A stretch of 64,000 nt of DNA from Sphingomonadales bacterium 39-57-19 (GTDB lineage: Bacteria > Pseudomonadota > Alphaproteobacteria > Sphingomonadales > Sphingomonadaceae): NCBI GenBank assembly GCA_002282385.1, contig NCJG01000003.1:62001-126000 (forward strand). The letters run 5' to 3'. Below the pieces are notes generated by a model. It did not search any database. It saw only the letters and a program-made list of their open reading frames with translations, and had not been told where the DNA came from. Shown one piece after another: positions 8,943-16,895 of the stretch. A program made the translations under genes and the position numbers. The first letter of the stretch is position 1. Each line of letters starts with the position of its first letter.

Positions 8943-9704
8943 TTATCCGAAGGCCTTATCGCCATACTCGGCTTGCGACTTGCGCACGGCGATCATGTAG
9001 ATCAAGACGCCAACGCCTGCCTTTGCGATCAAGTCAGCGATTGTGTAGCCGACTTGTACGCCAACGGTTACGTCAGAACCGCTCAGATTGGTGTACGGGA
9101 TCATGTATACGATCGGGTAGAAACCCCATGATGCGAAGGTCAGCAAACGTGCCTTCTTCACCAGTTCGCGTACATTTTCTGGTTGGTTGTTGATCGATGC
9201 ACCAAGACCGGCGAACAGCTGCCACATGATGTAGACAAACGGGATTGCCGACAATGTGCCCCACAAAACGCGGGTGGGAATGTCCGTTGCGATTTCACCT
9301 GGGTAGCCCAGAATGATCATCAATGCCGCTGCGCCGCCAAGCTTGAACGACTTCGACACGGTTTCTTCTTGGCTCAGACGCATCACGAGGATGAGTTCGA
9401 TGAGAAGCAATGGCACGGTGAGCAACCAGTCGACATAGCGATAGGCATCGTTAAACGCATAGCCGCTTGCGGCCACGATTCCGCCTTCAACGGAATATGC
9501 GCCTTCCCAGCTCTCGAAAATACGGAAATAGTGATAAGCGGCAATGGCGGTAACCAAGCCGGAAATGGTGAGCGCCGTCTTGTAGGCAGGGCCCACTTGC
9601 GAGCGGCCGAGCCACAAAAACAGCGTTGCTGCTGCCATGGTGGCAAATGTAAATGAGAATGCATTGTAGACCAGGGAATACTGGCCAAAAGTTAGATTTT
9701 CCAC
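8943..9704 (-). CDS. Xanthorhodopsin-like light-driven proton pump
   Basis: Seven hydrophobic helices. Numbering from GTG 9704: helix C reads R-Y-V-D-W-L-L-T-V-P-L-L-L-I-E, giving the D92/T96/E103 set (acceptor, Thr, carboxyl donor) of outward proton pumps. The residue equivalent to proteorhodopsin position 105 is Leu100, the green-tuned state. H58 matches the His that pairs with the acceptor. K228 in D-L-I-A-K-A-G is the retinal Schiff-base lysine. G149 in V-L-W-G-T-L matches the glycine opening the carotenoid antenna site of xanthorhodopsin. I chose GTG 9704 because GGGGGAG sits 7 bases before it; an ATG at 9755 would add 17 residues without a ribosome-binding site. Confidence 0.95.
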   Translation of the reverse strand: MENLTFGQYSLVYNAFSFTFATMAAATLFLWLGRSQVGPAYKTALTISGLVTAIAAYHYFRIFESWEGAYSVEGGIVAASGYAFNDAYRYVDWLLTVPLLLIELILVMRLSQEETVSKSFKLGGAAALMIILGYPGEIATDIPTRVLWGTLSAIPFVYIMWQLFAGLGASINNQPENVRELVKKARLLTFASWGFYPIVYMIPYTNLSGSDVTVGVQVGYTIADLIAKAGVGVLIYMIAVRKSQAEYGDKAFG

Positions 9705-9722
9705 GTTCTTCTCCCCCTTTTG

Positions 9723-9742
9723 CGACATCATTTCGGATGTCG
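9723..9742. promoter_or_regulatory. Inverted repeat CGACATC-N6-GATGTCG upstream of the rhodopsin gene
   Basis: A perfect 7-base inverted repeat with a 6-base spacer lies 18 bases upstream of the rhodopsin GTG start. A third copy of CGACATC occurs at 9815-9821, overlapping the -35 box of the divergent LOV-HTH gene. I infer a possible operator shared by both promoters; a leader hairpin is the alternative. Confidence 0.45.
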
Positions 9743-9813
9743 GGGCATTTTTCATAAACGCTGACCCGGGGACAACAACCTAACCTTTATACCATGTTTT
9801 TGCGATATGGCCC

Positions 9814-9841
9814 TCGACATCGCGGAACTGGCATATATAAT
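9814..9841 (+). promoter_or_regulatory. Sigma-70-type promoter of the LOV-HTH gene
   Basis: TCGACA at 9814-9819 (one mismatch to TTGACA), a 16-base spacer, and a perfect TATAAT at 9836-9841. The expected transcript would begin near 9848, leaving a leader of about 42 bases with a GGGAGG ribosome-binding site. The -35 box overlaps a CGACATC repeat. Confidence 0.6.
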
Positions 9842-9889
9842 GGTTAATGCTGAAATGCGCCTATTGGGGTACGCGGGAGGCACTGTAAT

Positions 9890-10504
9890 TTGGACGTTTT
9901 GGGCCGGTCTAACGATAAGCTAGACGCGCTGATCGCGAATAGCCCGATAGCGTCGGTGATAAGCGATCCGCGTCAAAACGGTAATCCCATCATTGCCTGT
10001 AATGCGGCGTTTGTTGAACTGACCGGCTATGCGGAACATGAAATCATTGGGCGGAACTGCAAATTTTTGGCCGGTCCAGCGACTGAGCCTTGGTTAACCG
10101 AAACGATCAGCAATGGCGTTCAACGTCACGCCCCGGTCATGGTCGAAATTCTGAACTACAAACGCGATGGCACACCCTTTCGCAATGCAGTGTTGGTCGC
10201 CCCGTTGTTTGACGAAGACGGTGCGCTTGAGTTTTTTCTTGGCTCGCAGGTGGAAATTGAGCCCAGCGCGCCAGCGTCGTACGAGAGCCGGCATGTTGCG
10301 GCCGCGACGGCGGTGAAGGCATTGTCACGGCGGCAGCGCGAAGTGTTGGCCGAAATGGCGCTTGGCCATTTGAACAAGCAAATCGCGTTCCGGCTTGGGC
10401 TCAGCGAGCAAACCGTCAAAATGCACCGTGCGTTGTTAATGGACCGCTTGGGTGCGGTAAGTACGGCCGATGCTATTCGCATTGCAGTAGAGGCTGGATT
10501 ATAA
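9890..10504 (+). CDS. LOV-domain LuxR-type transcription factor (EL222-like blue-light sensor)
   Basis: A 204-residue one-component photoreceptor. The LOV domain (about residues 15-125) contains G-R-N-C-K-F-L with the photoactive C57 that would form the flavin adduct, flavin-contacting N89 and N99 in N-Y-K-R-D-G and F-R-N, and the signalling Gln Q120. A short linker leads to a LuxR/GerE helix-turn-helix at about residues 145-204 (L-S-R-R-Q-R-E-V-L and Q-T-V-K-M-H-R). Order and motifs match EL222 of Erythrobacter, which dimerises and binds DNA in blue light. TTG 9890 is the start because GGGAGG sits 9 bases upstream. It is divergent from the rhodopsin gene, making that gene a likely target (inference). 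Confidence 0.93.
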   Translation: MDVLGRSNDKLDALIANSPIASVISDPRQNGNPIIACNAAFVELTGYAEHEIIGRNCKFLAGPATEPWLTETISNGVQRHAPVMVEILNYKRDGTPFRNAVLVAPLFDEDGALEFFLGSQVEIEPSAPASYESRHVAAATAVKALSRRQREVLAEMALGHLNKQIAFRLGLSEQTVKMHRALLMDRLGAVSTADAIRIAVEAGL

Positions 10505-10584
10505 TTTTGGCTTAGCCCAGCCGCGACGCGAGCCGTCTCGACAAGACATGGCGTCTAGGATGCAATGACTAGGCTCCAAATAAA

Positions 10585-10616
10585 AAGGCCCGGCAGTCCC
10601 CCAACCGCCGGGCCTT
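10585..10616 (-). terminator. Terminator of glnA
   Basis: A 10-base-pair stem (AAGGCCCGGC with GCCGGGCCTT) lies 25 bases beyond the glnA stop; read on the minus strand it is followed by a T tract. It may also stop transcripts from the plus-strand LOV gene. Confidence 0.88.
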
Positions 10617-10640
10617 AAACTAATGATCCGATGCGTAGGA

Positions 10641-12053
10641 TCAGTAGCTATAGTACATGTCGAATTCGACTGGGCTTGGCGTCATTTCCCAACGGGCGAC
10701 GTCTTCCATCTTCAATTCGATATAGCTGTCAATCTGGTCCTTCGAGAACACGTCACCCTTCAACAGGAAGTCGTGATCGGCGGCCAGACAATCCAGAGCT
10801 TCACGCAACGATCCCGCTACGGTTGGTACTTCAGCAAGCTCCGCTGGTGGCAAGTCATAGAGATTCTTGTCCATGGCGTCACCAGGGTGAATCTTGTTCT
10901 GAATGCCGTCGAGGCCAGCCATGAACAAAGCCGCATAGCACAGATATGGGTTCGCCATTGCGTCAGGGAAGCGGACTTCAACGCGCTTGGCCTTGGCACC
11001 CGCGCCATATGGAATACGGCATGAAGCCGAACGGTTGCGCGCTGAATATGCGAGCAACACAGGGGCTTCGTAACCGGGTACCAAACGCTTGTAGCTGTTT
11101 GTGGTCGGGTTTGTGAACGCGTTCACAGCCTTGGCATGCTTGATGATGCCGCCGATGAAATACAGGCACATGTCCGAAAGACCAGCATAGCCGTCACCTG
11201 CGAAAAGCGGGGTCTTGCCTTCCCAGATCGACAGGTGGGTGTGCATACCCGAACCATTGTCTTCCTTGATTGGCTTCGGCATGAACGTTGCGGTCTTGCC
11301 ATATGCATGTGCGACCTGATGCACGACATATTTGTAGATCTGCATACGGTCAGCGGTCTGTGTCAGCGTGCCGAACGTCAGGCCAAGCTCATGCTGGGCT
11401 GCGGCAACTTCATGGTGATGCTTGTCGCAAGGCAGGCCCATTTCGAGCATGGTCGAAACCATTTCGCCACGGATGTCGACTGCGCTGTCGACAGGCGCAA
11501 CTGGGAAATAACCACCCTTTGCACGGGGACGATGGCCCATATTGCCGCTTTCATATTTCGTGCCGGTGTTTGTTGGCAGTTCAATATCGTCGATCTTGTA
11601 ATATGACGTGTTGTAGCTGTTTTCGAAACGCACATCGTCGAACATGAAGAATTCAGCTTCTGGACCGACATATACGGTGTCGCCGATGCCTGTGGTTTTC
11701 AAATATGCTTCAGCGCGCTTTGCGGTCGAGCGCGGGTCGCGGCTGTACAGTTCGCCCGTTGATGGCTCGACGATATCGCAGAAGATGATCATCATTGGCG
11801 TTGCGGAGAATGGATCTACGTACACCGCATCAAGATCAGGCTTCAGGATCATGTCGGATTCGTTGATGGCTTTCCAGCCTTCGATGGACGAACCGTCGAA
11901 CATCAGGCCGTCTTCCAACTCGTCTTCGCCGATCACGCCAGCGCACATGGTCAGATGCTGCCATTTGCCCTTGGGATCAGTGAAACGGACATCGACCCAC
12001 TCGATCTCTTCATCCTTGATACGCTTGATAATGTCCTTAGCTGAGGTACCCAT
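10641..12053 (-). CDS. glnA: Type I glutamine synthetase
   Basis: 470 residues, the usual length of bacterial GS I. It makes glutamine from glutamate, ammonia and ATP in the cytoplasm. Visible motifs: D-G-S-S-I-E-G-W near the N-terminus, the ATP-binding [14 protein letters not shown], and N-L-Y-D-L-P-P near the C-terminus where the adenylylated tyrosine lies. ATG 12053 has an AAGGAAAG ribosome-binding site; the open frame extends far upstream through the P-II gene region but this is not coding. It follows the P-II gene by 46 bases and is probably expressed with it from the sigma-54-type site upstream. Confidence 0.97.
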   Translation of the reverse strand: MGTSAKDIIKRIKDEEIEWVDVRFTDPKGKWQHLTMCAGVIGEDELEDGLMFDGSSIEGWKAINESDMILKPDLDAVYVDPFSATPMMIIFCDIVEPSTGELYSRDPRSTAKRAEAYLKTTGIGDTVYVGPEAEFFMFDDVRFENSYNTSYYKIDDIELPTNTGTKYESGNMGHRPRAKGGYFPVAPVDSAVDIRGEMVSTMLEMGLPCDKHHHEVAAAQHELGLTFGTLTQTADRMQIYKYVVHQVAHAYGKTATFMPKPIKEDNGSGMHTHLSIWEGKTPLFAGDGYAGLSDMCLYFIGGIIKHAKAVNAFTNPTTNSYKRLVPGYEAPVLLAYSARNRSASCRIPYGAGAKAKRVEVRFPDAMANPYLCYAALFMAGLDGIQNKIHPGDAMDKNLYDLPPAELAEVPTVAGSLREALDCLAADHDFLLKGDVFSKDQIDSYIELKMEDVARWEMTPSPVEFDMYYSY

Positions 12054-12099
12054 TTGCTTTCCTTCTTTGGCTTGTCTTTTTTGGATATTTTGGATTTTT

Positions 12100-12492
<393 letters not shown>

Positions 12493-12500
12493 TTAAGCTT

Positions 12501-12516
12501 ATCAAGTATCGTGCCA
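12501..12516 (-). promoter_or_regulatory. Sigma-54-type promoter of glnB-glnA
   Basis: On the minus strand TGGCACG-ATAC-TTGAT is present, matching the -24/-12 consensus TGGCACG-N4-TTGC except for the last base of the -12 element. It lies about 65 bases upstream of glnB. Sigma-54/NtrC control of glnBA is known in related bacteria; no clear NtrC site is seen. Confidence 0.65.
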
Positions 12517-12562
12517 AAATTGACCCACACCGAAACGCGTTATTTTGGGCCATATCGGCCAA

Positions 12563-12593
12563 TAGCATCTGCCTAAATTTTAGGCAGATGCTA
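12563..12593. repeat. 31-base perfect palindrome between a PQQ dehydrogenase gene and glnB
   Basis: Two 15-base arms (TAGCATCTGCCTAAA and its complement) flank a single T. The half-site GGCAGATGCT is repeated once more at 12463-12472, inside the glnB leader. There is no T tract after it on the minus strand, so it is a weak candidate terminator for the upstream PQQ dehydrogenase and a candidate operator for glnB. Confidence 0.7.
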
Positions 12594-12613
12594 GATTCAT
12601 GGGCAGCAGTTTT

Positions 12614-14806
12614 TTACTTTGCTGCCTTTTTTGCGCCACCGCTTAATGCGGCATCATTTGCCTTTGCATAATGTGCACGGCTGACCACATAAGCGCGCAT
12701 TTGCTCGGCTTCTTTCGCTGTTAGCACGCTGCTAAAGCTGACCATGCCATTGCCCTTCAATATGCCGTCAATCACCACCGATTTCCAAGTAGCGGCATCC
12801 GCAATTACACCAGATTTACGCAGGTCAGGCAGCACGCCGTTCCCGACCGCCCCGGGTCCGTGGCAGACGAGGCAATAGCGTTGGAAATTCGATCCCCCCG
12901 CAGCGATATCCGCTGGCGTGCCGAATTGCGCTGGCGGTGCCCACACATAGGCTGGCGCTTTCGGTACGGGTGGCAACGCAGTCTTTCCGCCCAGCTTTAG
13001 AACGATCAGGCGGGGGATGTTGGGAACCGCAGCACTGGTGGAACCTGCATAACCCGAAACGAGCGGGAACGCGCCGCCCTTGCTGGTCAGGAAGGCGACA
13101 TATTGCTCGCCGTCCACCGTATAGGTCGATGGGCCAGACAACACGCCAGACTGTACGTTAAGGTTCAACAATTGCTTACCGCTATCCGCAGCATAAGCAC
13201 GGAACTCGCCCATTGCCGTACCTTGGAAAACCAGGTTTCCGGCGGTGGTCATTGTCCCACCATTCCATGAGGCGGGGTGATCGACCGTCCATTTGGCTTT
13301 GCCGGTCTTGGGGTCAAACGCGACCAGCTTTCCGGTCGTGGCCGCTTTCACAGCCTTCACGAAATTGATGTCATCGGGAAGGTCGGCCGTCGCCATCGCG
13401 CCGCCCACGTTGAAGCCCAGCGCCTTGCGCTCTTGTTCGTTTGGCGCAACCGGCGGCAGATACGCGCCGCCAATATACAATGCGGGGATGTAGACCAGTC
13501 CCGTTGCGGGGTTAAAGCTCATCGGGTGCCAGTTATGCGCACCCAGCGCCGAAGGGTTCGCCAAATAGAGCTTGCCGGTTTTTTCATATCGCGCTGCAGG
13601 GTTTTCGATTGGCCGCCCCGTTTTCATGTCATAGCCGGTTGCCCAAGTGATGCCGTCGATGAACGGGTTTGCCGACAACAGCTTGCCGTTCAGCCGATCA
13701 ATGGTGAAGAAAAACCCGTTCTTCGGCGCGTGGTAAAGAACTTTGCGTTCTTTGCCGCCGCGTGTTTCCGTCGCCAATATGATCGGCTGGGTCGCAGTGT
13801 AATCCCAGCTTTCGGCTGGCGTTTCCTGATAATGCCAGACATATTCGCCCGTGTCGGGTTTAAGCGCGACGATGGACGACAGGAACAGATTGTCGCCTTC
13901 GCCATTGGAACGAATGCCATGGTTCCAAGGATTGCCGTTGCCGACGCCAAGGTACAATTGATCAAGCTCAGCATCATAGACGATTGCGTCCCACACGGTG
14001 CCGCCGCCGCCACTTTCGCGCCAGTCACCCTTTTTGGGCTTGGAACTCCATGTTTTGGTTGCCGCCGTTTTTAAGATCTTGTCGCTCGCGGCATTGTCGG
14101 GCTCGCCCTTCGGATTGGGCGTGGTGTAAAAACGCCATGCCTGTTTGCCGGTCGCGGCGTCATATGCGGTCACATAACCGCGCGCGCCGAACTCTGCGCC
14201 GCCAAAGCCAATAACCACCTTGTCCTTTACGACCCGTGGCACGCCCGTGATGGTGCCGTTGGATTTGAGGTCAAGCGTTTGGACACTCCACAATTGCTTG
14301 CCCGTGGTGGCGTCCAAGGAAATCAAACGGCCGTCGATGGTTCCGACAAAAACGCTGCCTTTCCAGAACGCAACGCCGCGGTTGACCACGTCGCAGCAGG
14401 CTTTGACTCCGCGCGCTTTGTCGACTTCGGGATCGAAGCTCCACAATGGTTTGCCGGTTTTGGCGTCATAAGAGAATACTTTGGACCAGGCGGTCGAGAT
14501 AAACATTTTGCCGTCAACAACCACTGGCGTTGCTTCTTGGCCGCGCGCATCGGGCAAGTCAGCAAACCAGGCAACGCCCAGATCCTGCACATTGCTGTCG
14601 TTAATTTGGGTAAGCGGGCTATGCCGTTGCTCATTATAATTGAAACCCGTCATCGCCCAGTTTGAGCCATCGCCACCGGTTTTCAGATAATCCCCGTTAA
14701 TCTTAGCGAATGCGGGCACATCGGTCGGGCCCGCTATTTTTTGGCAAGAACCCAATAATAATGTCGCGCCAGCAATTGCGGCTGCGAACCAAAGCTTATT
14801 CTTCAT
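12614..14806 (-). CDS. PQQ-dependent quinohemoprotein alcohol dehydrogenase (type II-like), probable lipoprotein
   Basis: 730 residues. The N-terminus has a lipobox-like L-G-S-C21, suggesting membrane anchoring. An eight-bladed PQQ propeller follows, with the vicinal C137-C138 pair, W-x-W docking-type repeats, and catalytic D335 in S-W-D-Y-T-A-T; the residue two positions on is T337, not the extra Asp of lanthanide-dependent XoxF/ExaF types, so calcium is expected. The C-terminal cytochrome c domain carries C645-x2-C648-H649 with M688 as likely sixth ligand. It should oxidise alcohols in the periplasm and pass electrons to cytochrome or azurin. PQQ synthesis genes are not in the window. GGGGGAG precedes the start. 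Confidence 0.92.
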   Translation of the reverse strand: MKNKLWFAAAIAGATLLLGSCQKIAGPTDVPAFAKINGDYLKTGGDGSNWAMTGFNYNEQRHSPLTQINDSNVQDLGVAWFADLPDARGQEATPVVVDGKMFISTAWSKVFSYDAKTGKPLWSFDPEVDKARGVKACCDVVNRGVAFWKGSVFVGTIDGRLISLDATTGKQLWSVQTLDLKSNGTITGVPRVVKDKVVIGFGGAEFGARGYVTAYDAATGKQAWRFYTTPNPKGEPDNAASDKILKTAATKTWSSKPKKGDWRESGGGGTVWDAIVYDAELDQLYLGVGNGNPWNHGIRSNGEGDNLFLSSIVALKPDTGEYVWHYQETPAESWDYTATQPIILATETRGGKERKVLYHAPKNGFFFTIDRLNGKLLSANPFIDGITWATGYDMKTGRPIENPAARYEKTGKLYLANPSALGAHNWHPMSFNPATGLVYIPALYIGGAYLPPVAPNEQERKALGFNVGGAMATADLPDDINFVKAVKAATTGKLVAFDPKTGKAKWTVDHPASWNGGTMTTAGNLVFQGTAMGEFRAYAADSGKQLLNLNVQSGVLSGPSTYTVDGEQYVAFLTSKGGAFPLVSGYAGSTSAAVPNIPRLIVLKLGGKTALPPVPKAPAYVWAPPAQFGTPADIAAGGSNFQRYCLVCHGPGAVGNGVLPDLRKSGVIADAATWKSVVIDGILKGNGMVSFSSVLTAKEAEQMRAYVVSRAHYAKANDAALSGGAKKAAK

Positions 14807-14877
14807 ATTTTTCTCCCCCTCGACAGAAAGGCTATGCCGTCGAATAGGCTTCGTCCAGTGGGAATTTAACTGACGGG

Positions 14878-15543
14878 TTAAATTATCTTTTTTATGGCGC
14901 TTTCCATCTCGGTTGCGGCCTTTTCATAGACGCGCGCGCGCAGGTTTGACAGTATCGCATCAGGTGCGCTCGCGGGCGTTCCGCCGCTAAACGGTGGTGC
15001 TGGGTCATATTCCAGCGCGAGCTGGATGGTCCGTGCAACATCTTCGCCGGCAATGTCTGAAATCAGTTCAAGCGCGAAGTCGATGCCCGAGGTGACGCCG
15101 CCTGCAGTCACCAAATTGCCATCGCGAACAACGCGCGCTGGTCGATGCGTTGCGCCAAACATCGGCAACAAATGTGTGTAAGCCCAGTGGCATGTCGCGT
15201 CTTTGCCGTGCAGCAAATCGGCCGCGCCCAATATGAAGGCACCGGTGCACACGCTGGTGATATATTGCGCCCCGCGTGCTTGCGTGCGGACGAAATCGAC
15301 GATCTGCGCGTCAGCAATCGCGTTGCGCACACCATGACCGCCCGGCACGCAGATTATGTCCGCCTGCGGGCAGTCTGCGAAGCTGGATCGCGGCAGAATG
15401 GAAAAGCCGCTATCGGTGGTAACCGCCGCGCCCGTTTTGCTGACGACATGAACATCCGCGCCCGGCAATCGCGAAAGGAATTGCACAGGCCCTGTGAAAT
15501 CGAGTTGCGTGACATTGTCGAAGAGAACGAAGACGATATTCAT
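14878..15543 (-). CDS. DJ-1/PfpI family protein (isonitrile hydratase-like)
   Basis: 221 residues with the class I amidotransferase-like fold. D15 in Q-L-D-F-T-G-P and nucleophile C99 in S-V-C-T-G-A-F match the catalytic pair of isonitrile hydratase InhA, which converts isonitriles to N-formamides; the G-G-H-G motif and the T-A-G-G-V-T-S-G-I-D segment also fit. The actual substrate is unproven. It follows the thiolase gene on the same strand but is separated by a terminator, so it probably has its own promoter. Confidence 0.82.
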   Translation of the reverse strand: MNIVFVLFDNVTQLDFTGPVQFLSRLPGADVHVVSKTGAAVTTDSGFSILPRSSFADCPQADIICVPGGHGVRNAIADAQIVDFVRTQARGAQYITSVCTGAFILGAADLLHGKDATCHWAYTHLLPMFGATHRPARVVRDGNLVTAGGVTSGIDFALELISDIAGEDVARTIQLALEYDPAPPFSGGTPASAPDAILSNLRARVYEKAATEMESAIKKII

Positions 15544-15570
15544 GCCGTCTGCTTAACCTGCACGCGGCAA

Positions 15571-15603
15571 AAAACAAAGGGCCGCCGGATTTCTCCGACG
15601 GCC
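15571..15603 (-). terminator. Terminator of the thiolase gene
   Basis: Read on the minus strand, GGGCCGTCGGA pairs with TCCGGCGGCCC around a short loop and is followed by TTTGTTTTTT, 22 bases after the thiolase stop. Confidence 0.88.
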
Positions 15604-15625
15604 CAAAGGTCGCAAATTATATCGA

Positions 15626-16813
15626 TCAGATAAGCTCGATCGCCAAAGCCGTCGCTTCGCCGCCGCCGATGCACAGCGATGCGAGGCCGCGTTTCTTGCC
15701 ATGGCGCTGAAGCGCGGCGACCAATGTTGTGATAATCCGCGCACCCGATGCACCAATGGGATGGCCCAATGCCGTGGCGCCGCCATGAACGTTAATCTTG
15801 TCATGCGCTATGCCAAGATCGTGCATTGCAAACATCGCGACGCAGGCAAATGCTTCATTCACTTCGAATAGGTCAACGTCGGCGATGGTCCAGCCAGCCT
15901 TGGCCAAGCATGTGTTGATAGCACCGACCGGAGCGGTGGTGAATGCTGATGGTTCCTGCGCGTGCGCCGCGTGCGCGACGATACGCGCAATGGGTTTTTG
16001 TCCATTGGCGTCGGCGACCGATTGGCGCGTGAGCACAAGTGCGGCGGCACCATCCGAGATCGATGAGCTGGTGGCGGCCGTTATTGTGCCGTCCTTCGCA
16101 AAGGCTGGCTTGAGCGTTGGAATCTTGTCGGGCATGCCTTTGCCGGGTTGTTCATCGGTGTCGACGATCACGTCGCCCTTGCGTGTGGCAATGGTCACCG
16201 GAACGATTTCCGCTTTGAACGCGCCGTCTGCAATCGCGCTTTGCGCGCGGCGTAACGATTCAAGGGCGTATGCGTCCTGCCCTTCGCGCGTCAGCTTATA
16301 ATCGTCTGCGGTGTCTTGCGCGAACGTGCCCATGGCGCGGCCAGCTTCATATGCGTCTTCCAATCCATCAAGGAACATATGGTCGTAGGCGGTGTCATGA
16401 CCAATGCGCGCGCCACTGCGATGCTTTTTGAGCAAATAAGGCGCGTTGGTCATGCTTTCCATGCCGCCGGCGATGACATAATCGACTGAGCCAGCGGCGA
16501 GTGCCTCGCTGCCCATGATAACGGTCTGCATGCCCGAACCGCAAACCTTGTTCACTGTCGTTGCCTGCACAGATTTGGGCAGGCCCGCTTTAATCGCGGC
16601 CTGACGGGCAGGGGCTTGGCCAAGGCCTGCTGGCAACACACAACCCATGTAGATGCGCTCAATTGCCGCGCCGTCCACGCCAGAGCGTTCAACGGCTGCT
16701 TTCACCGCAGTCGCGCCAAGGTCGGTCGCAGAAACGTCAGCCAACGCCCCTTGCATGGCCCCCATTGGGGTGCGGGCATAGGACAGGATGACGACAGGAT
16801 CGGCGTTGTGCAT
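15626..16813 (-). CDS. Acetyl-CoA C-acetyltransferase (thiolase)
   Basis: 395 residues. The acyl-accepting nucleophile is C91 in N-K-V-C-G-S-G-M; the C-terminal catalytic His is in G-G-A-T-A-L-G-H-P-I-G-A-S-G, and the second Cys in S-L-C-I-G-G-G. V-N-E-A-F-A is also present. It condenses two acetyl-CoA to acetoacetyl-CoA or cleaves 3-ketoacyl-CoA. Its acyl-CoA ligase neighbour on the same strand suggests a role in fatty or aromatic acid breakdown; a biosynthetic (polyhydroxybutyrate) role is equally possible. Confidence 0.94.
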   Translation of the reverse strand: MHNADPVVILSYARTPMGAMQGALADVSATDLGATAVKAAVERSGVDGAAIERIYMGCVLPAGLGQAPARQAAIKAGLPKSVQATTVNKVCGSGMQTVIMGSEALAAGSVDYVIAGGMESMTNAPYLLKKHRSGARIGHDTAYDHMFLDGLEDAYEAGRAMGTFAQDTADDYKLTREGQDAYALESLRRAQSAIADGAFKAEIVPVTIATRKGDVIVDTDEQPGKGMPDKIPTLKPAFAKDGTITAATSSSISDGAAALVLTRQSVADANGQKPIARIVAHAAHAQEPSAFTTAPVGAINTCLAKAGWTIADVDLFEVNEAFACVAMFAMHDLGIAHDKINVHGGATALGHPIGASGARIITTLVAALQRHGKKRGLASLCIGGGEATALAIELI

Positions 16814-16895
16814 GGGAGATTCCTTTGATTTTGATTTGCCGCCTTATAGGGCGGGCAGCATCAAAAACAAATGTGAATCCGCCCAGTTTGCTGGG

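Noticed and set aside
9705..9889. EL222 consensus binding site in the LOV/rhodopsin gap
   Set aside because: I could not find a convincing match by eye to the EL222 site as I recall it; only the CGACATC repeats stand out.
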